From Rebecca billardiae RCC1528 (taxonomy: Eukaryota > Haptophyta): a DNA stretch of 64,000 nucleotides. Location: NCBI GenBank assembly GCA_965240325.2, contig OZ251224.1, forward strand, positions 930,001 to 994,000, read 5' to 3'. Each line of letters opens with the position of its first letter. The first letter of the stretch is position 1. Shown here in pieces: positions 13,626 through 23,439 of this stretch. Below the pieces are notes generated by a model that was given only the letters and a program-made list of their open reading frames with translations, did not search any database and was not told where the DNA came from. A program made the position numbers and the translations under genes.

Positions 13626-16068
13626 GGTGCGCGCCGCCAGCTCCAAAGTGGCTGTAGCCGTGCGCGCCGCCCGCGTGCGGCGGCGGCTGCGGCGGCGGCT
13701 GCTGCGCGCGCGCGCGCTCGCGCTCGCGCGTCAGCCTCGCCAGCGCCTCCTGCGCCGCCGCGCGCACGTCCGCGCCGCCGTGCGCGACCGCGTGCTCGAG
13801 GTCTGCGCGCGCGGGCGCGAACTGCCGCCTGTCGAGCAGCAGCTCGCCTCGGCGCAAAAAGGCCTTGGCGTAGCGCCGGTCGCGGCGCAGCGCGTCGTGC
13901 AGGTCGTTGAGCGCGCGGTCGTCCAGCCCCGCCTTGCGGCACGCCGCCGCGCGGTTCGTCAGCAGCAGCGCGCACGCCCTCGCGTGCGCGCCGTCCACCT
14001 TGAGCGCGTCCGTGTAGGCAGCGATGGCGCTCGCCCACTGCGCCGAGCGGTACGCCTCGTTGCCGCGCTCGCGCAGCGCGTGCAGCCGACCGACGCGGTG
14101 GAGGAGCTCGCGCGCCGCGTCGGGGCTGAGCACGCCCTGCAGCCCGTCGTCCCCGCGCTCCGCCGCCGCCGGGATCGCGGGCACCCTGCGCAGCACCTCG
14201 ATGGCCGCCCCGAGCTGCAGGTCGCCGTACAGAACGCGCGCCTGCGCCACCAGCCAGCCAGCGCGCTCGGCCGGCTCGGCCGCCTTGGCGGCGCACTCGG
14301 CGGCGAGCTCGATGGCGGCGCGCACGTCGCCCGCGCGCGCGAGCGCGTCGCACTTCGCCGCGCGCAGCCGCACCGAGTGCGGGCAGATCGCGATCGCGCG
14401 CTCAAAGTCGAGCACCGCGCACGAGGCGCGCTCGGCCTTGACGAGCCGGCCGGCCGCGTCCGACGCCGCCTCCGCCTCGTCCGCCTGCCTCAGGCCCGCG
14501 CGCGCGCGCTCGGCGTTCTCCGAGCCGGACATCCAGCGCAGGCGCTCGTACAGCCTGCGCGCCGCGACGAGCTCGCCCGAGAGCAGCTCCACCTGCGCGG
14601 CGCGCGCGACCGCCTTGGCGTACGTCGGCTCGAGCCTGAGCGACTCGGTGCAGGCCGCGCGCGCCTCGCGCACGCGCCCGAGCTTGATGAGCGCGGCCGC
14701 CCGGTTGCAGTGCAGCTGCGCGGAGTGGGGCATGTACCGCAGCGCGCGCTCGTACTCGCGCAGCGCGCCGCCAAAGTCGGACGCGCCGTACCGCTCGTTC
14801 CCGCGCCGCTGGTGGTCCTCCGCGCGCGCGCGCTCTGTCGCCGCCGCCCCCGGCTCCGCGCCGCTGCCGCCGCCGCCGCTGCCGCCGCCGCCGCCCGCCG
14901 CCGCGCTCGCAGTCCCGTTGTTGGACGCGCGCGTAATGTCCTGCATCGGCGGCATGGATGGCGGCGGCACGCGCGCCGAGGCGGCGCCAGCGCCGGCACC
15001 CTTCCCTGGCGGCACGGCCGCCTCGCCCGCTGCCGGCTCGTTGTCGCGCTCACTCGCATCGTCCGCCGCGCCCGCGGCCGCGCCCGAAGTGCGCGCGTGC
15101 GGCCGTCTCCGCTCTCGGTTGCGCCCGCTGTGCCGGCGCCGCTCCTTCTCCGACGCATCGGGCGCGCCGGGGTGGAAGTGCGGCTCCGCGTCGACGCCGA
15201 GCGTGGTCCCCGCCCCCACGGGCCTGGGCGCCGGCGGCACCTCCGCCGCCGCCGCCGCCTTGGACGCCGCCGCCTCGGCGTGCAGCGCCGCCGAGCGCAC
15301 GGCCATCCGCTCGAGCTCGTGCTGGATGGTGGCGACGCTCACGTGCGGCGCGGCCTTGTCGGCGCGCGCGCGCGGGTTCGGCGCGGCGTCGGGCTGCGCG
15401 GCGGCGAGCGGCACCCACGCGCGCTGCGCGGCCGCCGCCGGCGCGCTCGGGCTCTTGAGCCCGCCCGCGCGGCCGCCCCTGCCAGTCGCTCGCGCAGCGG
15501 GGGAGGTCTTGCTGCCCGCCGCCGGCGCGTCGGCGCCGATGGTGAAGAGGGGGGCGCCCGCTGCCGGGTGGCCCGCGGCCGGGCCTGAGGGGGGCTGGAT
15601 CGCGTGTGGCGCGGGGGACGGGGGCGGCGGGGCCATGTCCACGTCCATGGTGTTCGCAGCACCCGCGGTGGTCTGCGCTTGTTCGGCCGCGCCCTGTGCT
15701 GCGTCGCGATCAGGCGGCGCGCCCAGGCCAAAGGGCGCCGCTCCAGCCGCAGAGCTCGCGCTCGGCTGTGACGCTCCAAAGTCGGCCTTTTGCGTCGCCC
15801 CGATGGGCGCCGCGCCTGCGCTCGCGTCCTTGGGCTTGAGCGGCGAGCGCTTGGCCGTCGCGGGCGTGCGATTCCGACCCGACTTGCCGCGCTGGGGCTT
15901 GAGGCCTCGGACGTCGCCCTCGTCGTCGCGCCCAGGGGTGAAGAGTGGTCCGTTTGCTGGCAGTGCTGCCTCGAGCGTCGGCGGGTGCCCCCCCGCCGCC
16001 GCGGTGCTGGGCTGCCCGTCGCCGCGCTGCATTCCGCCGCCGCTCGCCTGCGCCGCGGCTGCTGCCAT
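13164..16068 (-). CDS. TPR/J-domain co-chaperone (DNAJC7/TPR2-like) with long disordered N-terminus
   Basis: Exons 16068-13422 and 13315-13164, with a 106-nt intron (donor GTGCGC, acceptor CGCAG), give about 932 residues. The intron splits the catalytic J-domain tripeptide: exon 1 ends HHP-G and exon 2 begins AC, restoring HPDKNGGQ. The first ~415 residues are Ala/Pro/Gly-rich and disordered. Two blocks of TPR helices follow (~430-550 and ~690-800: RRGNERYGASDFGGALREYERAL and RERGNEAYRSAQWASAIAAYTDAL), then a 12-Gln tract, then the C-terminal J domain (HYASLGVARGATLDEIKKAYRKLALKHH ... YDILGDADKRRRYD). Animal DNAJC7 has the same order at about 490 residues. It likely shuttles clients between Hsp70 and Hsp90. 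Confidence 0.88.
13588..13623 (-). repeat. (CAG)12 polyglutamine tract
   Basis: Twelve uninterrupted CTG triplets on the plus strand encode twelve consecutive Gln in the J-protein, between the last TPR block and the J domain. The tract has no synonymous CAA interruptions, so its length is probably unstable. Confidence 0.95.
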
Positions 16069-16477
16069 TTCAGTGCGGGCGGTTCAAAAAAAAAGGACGA
16101 CGTTCGTCAAACTGGGCGTTTCGCTGGAAATATCGACCGCAAGCGCGCCTTTTTCAGTTTTTGGCGCGCCTGTCTGGTGTTTGTTTTTTCGGCCGCGGGC
16201 CTGTTCGGCTGCCAGCCTCCCACGGCCACCGCGTCCTGCGTCGTCGTTGCTGTTGCAGCTCGCTGCGGGCCGGCGCCCGCCCGGCGGGGCCCGCAAACTG
16301 TTCGGGCGCCGCCGACATTGCATGATCAAGGCGACGTTGTTGGTGGCACCACCGGCACTGGCCACCCCAGACCGAATTGTTCAACTCAGGCGTCAATCGT
16401 GACACGTATGCATACGTGTGTGGAGTTCACGATCAGCGCTCACCGTCGATGCAGTGCGCGGCTCAGCCTCAGGGCAG
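16069..16477. promoter_or_regulatory. Upstream region of the TPR/J gene with an 18-bp palindrome
   Basis: 409 bp between the J-protein start and the stop of the next minus-strand gene. A perfect 18-bp palindrome, ACACGTATGCATACGTGT, lies at 16402-16419, and an A9 run lies near 16086. A regulatory role is inferred from position. Confidence 0.35.
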
Positions 16478-17434
16478 TCAGGCACGCTTGCCGAGAGTGA
16501 ACAGCGACACGCCCGCGAATTCGACTGTCTCATCGAGGAAGTCGGCGCCGCTCCCGACCTTCACGACGCCGGTGCGCAGCGATGACACGTCGAGCGCCTC
16601 GCGCTTCGCGACCATCTGCGGCTCGGCGAACGCCTTGAGCGTGTGCGTGTCGGCAAACAGCGCCGTGCAGCGCGTGCCGGCGATCACCTCGAGCGTGACC
16701 GCCGCGCGCTGCTCGGGCACGCCGCAGCCTCGCAGCCCGCCAACGGCAGGGAGCACGATCGCCGCGCCCGAGGCGAGAGCGGCGCCGCAGGCCGAGCCGA
16801 TCCCGAACGCGTGAGAGAGCGTGATGGCCACGGCGACCCGATCATCGGGTGTGAGTGCCAGCTGCGACGCCGCGGCCTGGCCCAAGGCAAGCGCCTGCGT
16901 GTGCGTGAGGGGCGTCGCCGAGTTGAAGTACGCGTGCGGCAGCTCCTCGCCGGCATGCGCGCCCAGCGAGTCCGGCAAGGCGGTCGGCTGCGCGCCGGCA
17001 CTGCCGCGACCGCCGATCTCCGCGAAGAGATTGTCCGCCAGCAGTGCCGGCAGCGAGAGCTCGACCGAGGCAAGCCACGAGCCTTTGCTCGCAGCGACGC
17101 AGCCGCGCACCGCGCTGTTCTGGCTCGTGAGCTTCGTGGCGAGGCTTTCAAGCGCGGCCGCGTCCTTTGCCGTGGCTACGGCCGAGCCCGTGCGGGCGAG
17201 CGCCAGCTGCAGCATCAGATTCTCCGCAGTGTTGGGCAGATCCATGGCGACGACCTCGCGAGAGCCAGCACGCAGGCCCCACTGCTCAAGCGCGGACGCC
17301 ACCACGCTGGTCGCGCGGTTCACCTCACCGTACGTCATGGACACGCCCTGCTGCGGCGCGAGCAGGCAAGGCGCCGACGGGGCACGGACGGCGACGGCCT
17401 CGAGCGCATGCGCGATCGTGCGCGGAATCGACAT
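16478..17434 (-). CDS. Half-length AMP-binding-like protein, probable pseudoenzyme
   Basis: Single exon, 318 residues from MSIPRTIAH. The protein follows the N-terminal subdomain of acyl/aryl-CoA synthetases: MTYGEVNRATSVVASAL, LPNTAENLMLQLALARTGSAV, then LTPDDRVAVAITLSHAFGIGSACGAALASGAAIVLP and a VIAGTRCTALFADTHTL segment. Where the P-loop (YTSGTTGxPKG) should be, it reads AYFNSATPLTHTQ, so the Lys/Gly-rich ATP loop is gone. The protein ends shortly after, with no TGD hinge or C-terminal lysine domain. Full enzymes have 500-650 residues. It is therefore probably not an adenylating enzyme; a structural or regulatory role is possible. The intact frame and GC bias argue against recent decay. 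Confidence 0.75.
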   Translation of the reverse strand: MSIPRTIAHALEAVAVRAPSAPCLLAPQQGVSMTYGEVNRATSVVASALEQWGLRAGSREVVAMDLPNTAENLMLQLALARTGSAVATAKDAAALESLATKLTSQNSAVRGCVAASKGSWLASVELSLPALLADNLFAEIGGRGSAGAQPTALPDSLGAHAGEELPHAYFNSATPLTHTQALALGQAAASQLALTPDDRVAVAITLSHAFGIGSACGAALASGAAIVLPAVGGLRGCGVPEQRAAVTLEVIAGTRCTALFADTHTLKAFAEPQMVAKREALDVSSLRTGVVKVGSGADFLDETVEFAGVSLFTLGKRA

Positions 17435-17581
17435 GGACGAGCAAGACGAGGCGAGGAGCCACCTCGTGAGCGCGGACGTGTGCGCGCCCACTCTCCACTC
17501 TGATCCGGAAGAAAGCCGAGAGAGCCGACGGAGAGGTCCGGTTTGCGGCTTTTCTCGCCGTGTTGGGCGCGACTTTCCAGC
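17435..17581. promoter_or_regulatory. Putative bidirectional promoter, AMP-binding-like / RING-AlgH
   Basis: 147 bp between divergent start codons at 17434 (-) and 17582 (+), leaving room only for a shared or overlapping promoter. Inferred from geometry. Confidence 0.4.
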
Positions 17582-18553
17582 ATGGGGCCCGCCGGCGCGG
17601 CGCTGCCGGACGAGGAGGCACGATGTCGGATCTGCTTCGAAGGGGGCGAGGACGAGGCGAACGCCCTCGTCGCGCCTTGCCAATGCCGCGGCTCGCAGCG
17701 CCTGGTGCACCTCCGCTGCCTGGAGCGCTGCCTCGTTGCTGAGCTGGCGCGCGCGCGCTCGGAGAGCGCCCCTCTCCAATGCAGCGTCTGTCTAAGCGCA
17801 TTCGCCTACCAGCTGCACACGCCGCCACCGCCGCTGGTGCGCCGGGGCTCGCTGCTCGTGGCTGCGCGCTCGCTCACGGGCTCGTTTGAGCGTAGCGTGA
17901 TTTTGATGACCGAAACAGAGCAGCGCCACCTCGGCCTGGTGCTGACAAAGCCATGCGGTCGCTTCGACGGGTTGCACAGCATCGAGACGCCAACGGCGTG
18001 CTTTCGCGGCGGCCCGGTGTGCGGCGGCCGATTCGGCGTGACAAATTACATCCTTTTGCGGTGCTCGACGGAGCCAGCAGACGAGTTCTCCGTGGAGCTG
18101 CTGCGCACCCCAGGGCACGAGTCGCTGCTGATGGGCCCCAGCTGGGCGCCAGTGGATCGCGCTCACCTCACGCGCGAAGCACGGGCCCACGCACTCGCAC
18201 CTGGCGCAAATCAGGTGCTCTGCTTCCGCGGATACTGCGCCTGGGGCGCCCAGCAACTGGGGAACGAGCTTGCCCGTGGGATGTGGGGCGTCGTCGACTG
18301 TGCGGAGATGAGCGACATTCTGATTGCAGCTAGAGAGCGTGGGGCCGAGGCGGCAGAGGATGCGCTGCCAGGCGACGAGTCCCCGCCGCAGTGCAGCCTC
18401 TGGGACACCTTCGAGGCCGAGGCTGCAGAGCGAGTCGTGTGGCCTGCAAAGCCTGCTATGGTGCAGATACTCGCTTCGTCAGCGGCAGGGCTTGGCGGGG
18501 CGCCTGCCTGCGACGATGATGACGGACGACCGAGTGCTGATGAGTGCTGCTAA
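17582..18553 (+). CDS. RING-CH (MARCH-type) zinc finger fused to AlgH/UPF0301 domain
   Basis: 323 residues from the first ATG (MGPAGAALPDEEARC). Residues 15-70 form a C4HC3 RING-CH finger: Cys15, Cys18, Cys33, Cys35, His43, Cys46, Cys67, Cys70, with the typical PCQCRGSQRLVHLRCL core. Residues ~85-260 match the AlgH/UPF0301 (DUF179) fold: GSLLVAARSLTGSFERSVILMTE, HLGLVLTKP, FRGGPVCGG, NQVLCFRGYCAWGAQQLGNEL. RING-CH domains recruit E2 ubiquitin enzymes. UPF0301 proteins are bacterial and plastid proteins without an agreed biochemical role. The MARCH transmembrane helices are absent, so this is likely soluble. The tail is acidic and Cys-rich at the end. I know of no standard family with this pairing. 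Confidence 0.85.
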   Translation: MGPAGAALPDEEARCRICFEGGEDEANALVAPCQCRGSQRLVHLRCLERCLVAELARARSESAPLQCSVCLSAFAYQLHTPPPPLVRRGSLLVAARSLTGSFERSVILMTETEQRHLGLVLTKPCGRFDGLHSIETPTACFRGGPVCGGRFGVTNYILLRCSTEPADEFSVELLRTPGHESLLMGPSWAPVDRAHLTREARAHALAPGANQVLCFRGYCAWGAQQLGNELARGMWGVVDCAEMSDILIAARERGAEAAEDALPGDESPPQCSLWDTFEAEAAERVVWPAKPAMVQILASSAAGLGGAPACDDDDGRPSADECC

Positions 18554-19517
18554 TTTATGACCCCGACGCCCGCGGGCCGCCGCTGCACCTGGCCACGCCC
18601 ACGGCAGCCCGTGGGGCCCGCCCGTCCGTGAGCCCCCGGGCAGACTGTACCGCCTACTAGTTAGTACCTAGGTAGCCGCCGCCTAGCAGTACGGTACAGG
18701 CAATAATCGCAGGCGCGCAATAAGAAGTCGAGTCAGCAGAGATCTCACGGCTAGTCTCCGGTTTCTTATATTAGCCGTTCGGTAGCCCGAGCGCCTACGG
18801 AGTCTCAGTTTCTTAGCAGCTAGGTCCGCCCGCCGCGCAGGCGCAGGGGGCGCAGGGGGGCAGACTCACCGAGCCCGCCGCTGAGTCTTTGTAGAGGTTG
18901 AGGACTTGTGCCAAATACAGCATTCACAATTGGCCCGATAGCAAGCATTCTACTATGTAAACTTATTAGACGGGTAATCCTGCCCCTCGCGCCACGCTGC
19001 TGCAACTCGAGCCAGGTCACTACTGTGCTGGGAAATATCCGATATCGCAACAATAACTTATTGCAGCAAATAAATACACTATTTATTATATTTAAATACA
19101 AATACCGCAAAAAACATTCCAGATGAAATCGGAAGTATCCTCACGAACGACGTGTACATTTCGGATTTCCGTATTGATTTCCTTAATCGCGCAAGTATGC
19201 ATTGTTGATTTGTCAGCTCCGCGGCCCCAAGGCTTGCTTGCGCGCGCTTTGGCCGCCGCCGCCGGCCGCCATTCACGCCTTATTAACCAAGTGTGCACGT
19301 TTAAACATAGTAAACTGTACTCATTCTATGATTTAACGACACAGGTAGGACGACGCGGGTCTCCTGATTCGTCGGCGGCAGTGTCCGATCGTCGACACGA
19401 AGTCGGTGTCTTCCAAGTTACACGGTGGAGTGGTTTTCAGGTTTCCAAAGGCACCTGGGTGTGCACCAGTCGTTCCGGACTGGGCAAACAAACAACGACC
19501 TGAATCCGTCGACCACG

Positions 19518-20150
19518 ATGTCGACGACCATCTCCGCGCCCGCACCAGGGCAGCGCCACCAGCCGAAGACCCTCAAGAATTCGATCCTAGCCGCGACCAT
19601 GCGCGTCACAAAGCCAACCTGCTCCCCGCTGCTTGCGTTCGGGGGCGCGGCCGCCGAGACTGAGTACTCGCGGCTGCTCGTCGAGCTCACAAACTCCTGT
19701 GCACCGCGAGGATGATGGCGTCGCGCCTTGCCCCCGCCCCGCTGTTGACCGCCCCGCCGAGGGCCGCAACTGCATGGGCAATTTAATCGCTGACGGCTGA
19801 TAGCTTGGCTTATAAGTAGCTGCAGACACCCATGTACGTCGCGGTGGTTGTCTGGGCCGCGCTGGCTACGACCTCGTCGTCGGCAAGCGCTCCTCGAGCA
19901 TCTTGGAAGTACTACATGGCCACGTTTTACTCGATGGCTCCCGCGCGGTCGTCGTGCGGAGCGAATCGCTTCGTCTCGCGCTTGCGTCGGCACTTGCGAT
20001 CCAGAGCGAATCGCGCCAACGTGCTTGGCGCGCGGCGATCGACGCCGAGGTGCTACGACACATCACGATCGCGCGCGCACATGCAGCGCGGAGCTGTTCC
20101 AGACCTCAAAGCCAAGATGTTACGGCGAACAGGTCACCCCTGCGCTCCTT
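19518..20150 (+). other. Coding-like remnant, unrecognised
   Basis: The frame from ATG 19518 encodes MSTTISAPAPGQRHQPKT and continues to ETEYSRLLVELTN, then stops at 19715. A second open stretch (from about 19819, after a TAGCTGCAG that could be a splice acceptor) reads AGYDLVVGKRSSSILEVLHG and continues through LRLALASALAIQ and AAIDAEVLRHITIARAH. Both have protein-like composition, but I recognise no family and can join them only by guessing an intron. It could be a decayed gene or the 3' part of one. Confidence 0.2.
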
Positions 20151-20226
20151 GGTGCTACCGCTCCTGGGTGCTACCGCTCCTTGGTGCTACCGCTCCTGGG
20201 TGCTACCGCTCCTTGGTGCTACCGCC
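20150..20226 (+). repeat. 16-bp tandem array
   Basis: About five copies of a 16-bp unit alternating between TTGGTGCTACCGCTCC and TGGGTGCTACCGCTCC, just before the GC-rich hairpin. Confidence 0.85.
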
Positions 20227-20256
20227 CCAGGACAGAATTAAAAATGGGCGGGGGGG

Positions 20257-20281
20257 TGTGGGGGGGCGCAGCCCCCCCACA
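20257..20281. other. GC-rich perfect hairpin
   Basis: TGTGGGGGGGC and GCCCCCCCACA form 11-bp arms around a 3-nt loop. It lies between the 16-bp array and the 111-bp satellite. It is not followed by a T-run and is not proposed as a terminator. Confidence 0.7.
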
Positions 20282-20389
20282 ATGAGTCGATCGGAGGGCG
20301 TTTGCAGATAGGAGCGCGGAGTAGCTGGCTTCCGCTCGGAGCAAGATGGCTGAAAGCCTTTAACTGGCTGCTTGAGCCGATACGACGAG

Positions 20390-23290
20390 CCGATCAGCAG
20401 CACTGGCGCGGGCTGGGACAAGTGCCCAGCTGTATATCCCAGCTAGATGTATCCTCATCACTGAAACCGCGTAACCTGTGCCTGGGTGCCAAAGCTGAGA
20501 CGATGATGAGCTGAGCAGCAGCAGTCTTGCGGGCTGGGGCACGTGCCCAGGGGTGGGTACCCGATGCCCTCAAAACCACGTAACCTGTGCCTGGGTGCCA
20601 AAGCTGAGACGATGATGAGCCGAGCAGCAGCAGTCGCGCGGGCGACGGTCGCGCGTGCCTAGGGGTTGATACCCGATGCCCTCAAAACCATGTAACCTGT
20701 GCCTGGGTGCCAAAGCTGAGACGATGATGAGCTGAGCAGCAGCAGTCGCGCGGGCTGGGGCACGTGCCCAGGGGTGGATACCCGATGCCCTCAAAACCGC
20801 CACGTAACCTGTGCCTGGGTGCCAAAGCTGAGACGATGATGAGCTGAGCAGCAGCAGTCTTGCGGGCTGGGGCACGTGCCCAGGGGTGGGTACCCGATGC
20901 CCTCAAAACCACGTAACCTGTGCCTGGGTGCCAAAGCTGAGACGATGATGAGCCGAGCAGCAGCAGTCGCGCGGGCGACGGTCGCGCGTGCCTAGGGGTT
21001 GATACCCGATGCCCTCAAAACCGCCACGTAACCTGTGCCTGGGTGCCAAAGCTGAGACGATGATGAGCTGAGCAGCAGCAGTCTTGCGGGCTGGGGCACG
21101 TGCCCAGGGGTGGGTACCCGATGCCCTCAAAACCACGTAACCTGTGCCTGGGTGCCAAAGCTGAGACGATGATGAGCTGAGCAGCAGCAGTCGCGCGGGC
21201 TGGGGCACGTGCCCAGGGGTGGATACCCGATGCCCTCAAAACCGCCACGTAACCTGTGCCTGGGTGCCAAAGCTGAGACGATGATGAGCTGAGCAGCAGC
21301 AGTCTTGCGGGCTGGGGCACGTGCCCAGGGGTGGGTACCCGATGCCCTCAAAACCACGTAACCTGTGCCTGGGTGCCAAAGCTGAGACGATGATGAGCTG
21401 AGCAGCAGCAGTCGCGCGGGCTGGGGCACGTGCCCAGGGGTGGATACCCGATGCCCTCAAAACCGCCACGTAACCTGTGCCTGGGTGCCAAAGCTGAGAC
21501 GATGATGAGCTGAGCAGCAGCAGTCGCGCGGGCTGGGGCACGTGCCCAGGGGTGGATACCCGATGCCCTCAAAACCATGTAACCTGTGCCTGGGTGCCAA
21601 AGCTGAGACGATGATGAGCGGAGCAGCAGCAGTCGCGCGGGCTGGGGCACGTGCCCAGGGGTGGATACCCGATGCCCTCAAAACCACGTAACCTGTGCCT
21701 GGGTGCCAAAGCTGAGACGATGATGAGCTGAGCAGCAGCAGTCTTGCGGGCTGGGGCACGTGCCCAGGGGTGGGTACCCGATGCCCTCAAAACCACGTAA
21801 CCTGTGCCTGGGTGCCAAAGCTGAGACGATGATGAGCCGAGCAGCAGCAGTCGCGCGGGCTGGGGCACGTGCCCAGGGGTGGATACCCGATGCCCTCAAA
21901 ACCACGTAACCTGTGCCTGGGTGCCAAAGCTGAGACGATGATGAGCCGAGCAGCAGCAGTCGCGCGGGCTGGGGCACGTGCCCAGGGGTGGATACCCGAT
22001 GCCCTCAAAACCACGTAACCTGTGCCTGGGTGCCAAAGCTGAGACGATGATGAGCCGAGCAGCGGCAGTCGCGCGGGCGGCGGTCGCGCGTGCCCAGGGG
22101 TGGATACCCGATGCCCTCAAAACCACGTAACCTGTGCCTGGGTGCCAAAGCTGAGACGATGATGAGCCGAGCAGCAGCAGTCGCGCGGGCTGGGTCACGT
22201 GCCCAGGGGTGGATACCCGATGCCCTCAAAACCACGTAACCTGTGCCTGGGTGCCAAAGCTGAGACGATGATGAGCCGAGCAGCAGCAGTCGCGCGGGCT
22301 GGGGCACATGCCCAGGGGTGGATACCCGATGCCCTCAAAACCACGTAACCTGTGCCTGGGTGCCAAAGCTGAGACGATGATGAGCCGAGCAGCAGCAGTC
22401 GCGCGGGCTGGGGCACGTGCCCAGGGGTGGATACCCGATGCCCTCAAAACCACGTAACCTGTGCCTGGGTGCCAAAGCTGAGACGATGATGAGCCGAGCA
22501 GCGGCAGTCGCGCGGGCGGCGGTCGCGCGTGCCCAGGGGTGGATACCCGATGCCCTCAAAACCACGTAACCTGTGCCTGGGTGCCAAAGCTGAGACGATG
22601 ATGAGCCGAGCAGCAGCAGTCGCGCGGGCTGGGTCACGTGCCCAGGGGTGGATACCCGATGCCCTCAAAACCACGTAACCTGTGCCTGGGTGCCAAAGCT
22701 GAGACGATGATGAGCGGAGCAGCAGCAGTCGCGCGGGCGGCGGTCGCGCGTGCCCAGGGGTGGATACCCGATGCCCTCAAAACCATGTAACCTGTGCCTG
22801 GGTGCCAAAGCTGAGACGATGATGAGCCGAGCAGCAGCAGTCGCGCGGGCGGCGGTCGCGCGTGCCCAGGGGTGGATACCCGATGCCCTCAAAACCATGT
22901 AACCTGTGCCTGGGTGCCAAAGCTGAGACGATGATGAGCCGAGCAGCAGCAGTCGCGCGGGCTGGGTCACGTGCCCAGGGGTGGATACCCGATGCCCTCA
23001 AAACCACGTAACCTGTGCCTGGGTGCCAAAGCTGAGACGATGATGAACCGAGCAGCAGCAGTCGCGCGGGCCGGGGCACGTGCCCAGGGGTGGATACCCG
23101 ATGCCCTCAAAACCATGTAACCTGTGCCTGGGTGCCAAAGCTGAGACGATGATGAGCTGAGCAGCAGCAGTCTTGCGGGCTGGGGCACGTGCCCAGGGGT
23201 GGATACCCGATGCCCTCAAAACCACGTAACCTGTGCCTGGGTGCCAAAGCTGAGACGATGATGAGCCGAGCAGCAGGCAGCAGTCGCGCG
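20390..23290. repeat. Satellite-like tandem array, about 111-bp unit, ~25 copies
   Basis: A head-to-tail array of 109-113-bp units; the phrase CCCGATGCCCTCAAAACC recurs about 25 times from ~20565 to ~23220. The leftmost unit (20390-20480) is degenerate. Each standard unit has AACCTGTGCCTGGGTGCC, a GACGATGATGAGC block, an AGCAGCAGCAGTC block and GGGGCACGTGCCCAGG, which contains a 12-bp palindrome with a CACGTG core. Several units replace that block with GGCGGTCGCGCGTGCC or GACGGTCGCGCGTGCC, so there are at least two subtypes. The array keeps open frames on the minus strand across units, but unit lengths not divisible by three argue against coding. Confidence 0.97.
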
Positions 23291-23439
23291 GACTGGCGCG
23301 CTTGCAGATTAGGCGGTGCAAATTCTTACAGCCTGCGCCGCTAAGTCGTATGGAAATTTTCAAGTGAGCATCAATGGAGTTGTTGTCATCGCGCATAGAT
23401 TCATCACGCCGGAAAAAAAAACTGATGTGCACCGCTGTC

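Larger units (their letters stand above)
18554..20389. other. Intergenic region left of the satellite arrays
   Basis: Mixed GC-rich and AT-rich non-coding DNA. Short open frames occur, the best being 19518-19715 and 19819-20150 (listed separately). A short 16-bp tandem array and a GC hairpin lie near its right end. Confidence 0.4.

Noticed and set aside
13312-15588. 758-codon plus-strand frame opposite the J-protein
   Set aside because: An antisense shadow: Arg-rich, without motifs, whereas the minus strand has TPR and J domains.
20500-23300. Repeated ~100-codon minus-strand frames in the satellite
   Set aside because: Units of 109-113 bp are not multiples of three, so the frame drifts. The peptide is a by-product of the repeat.
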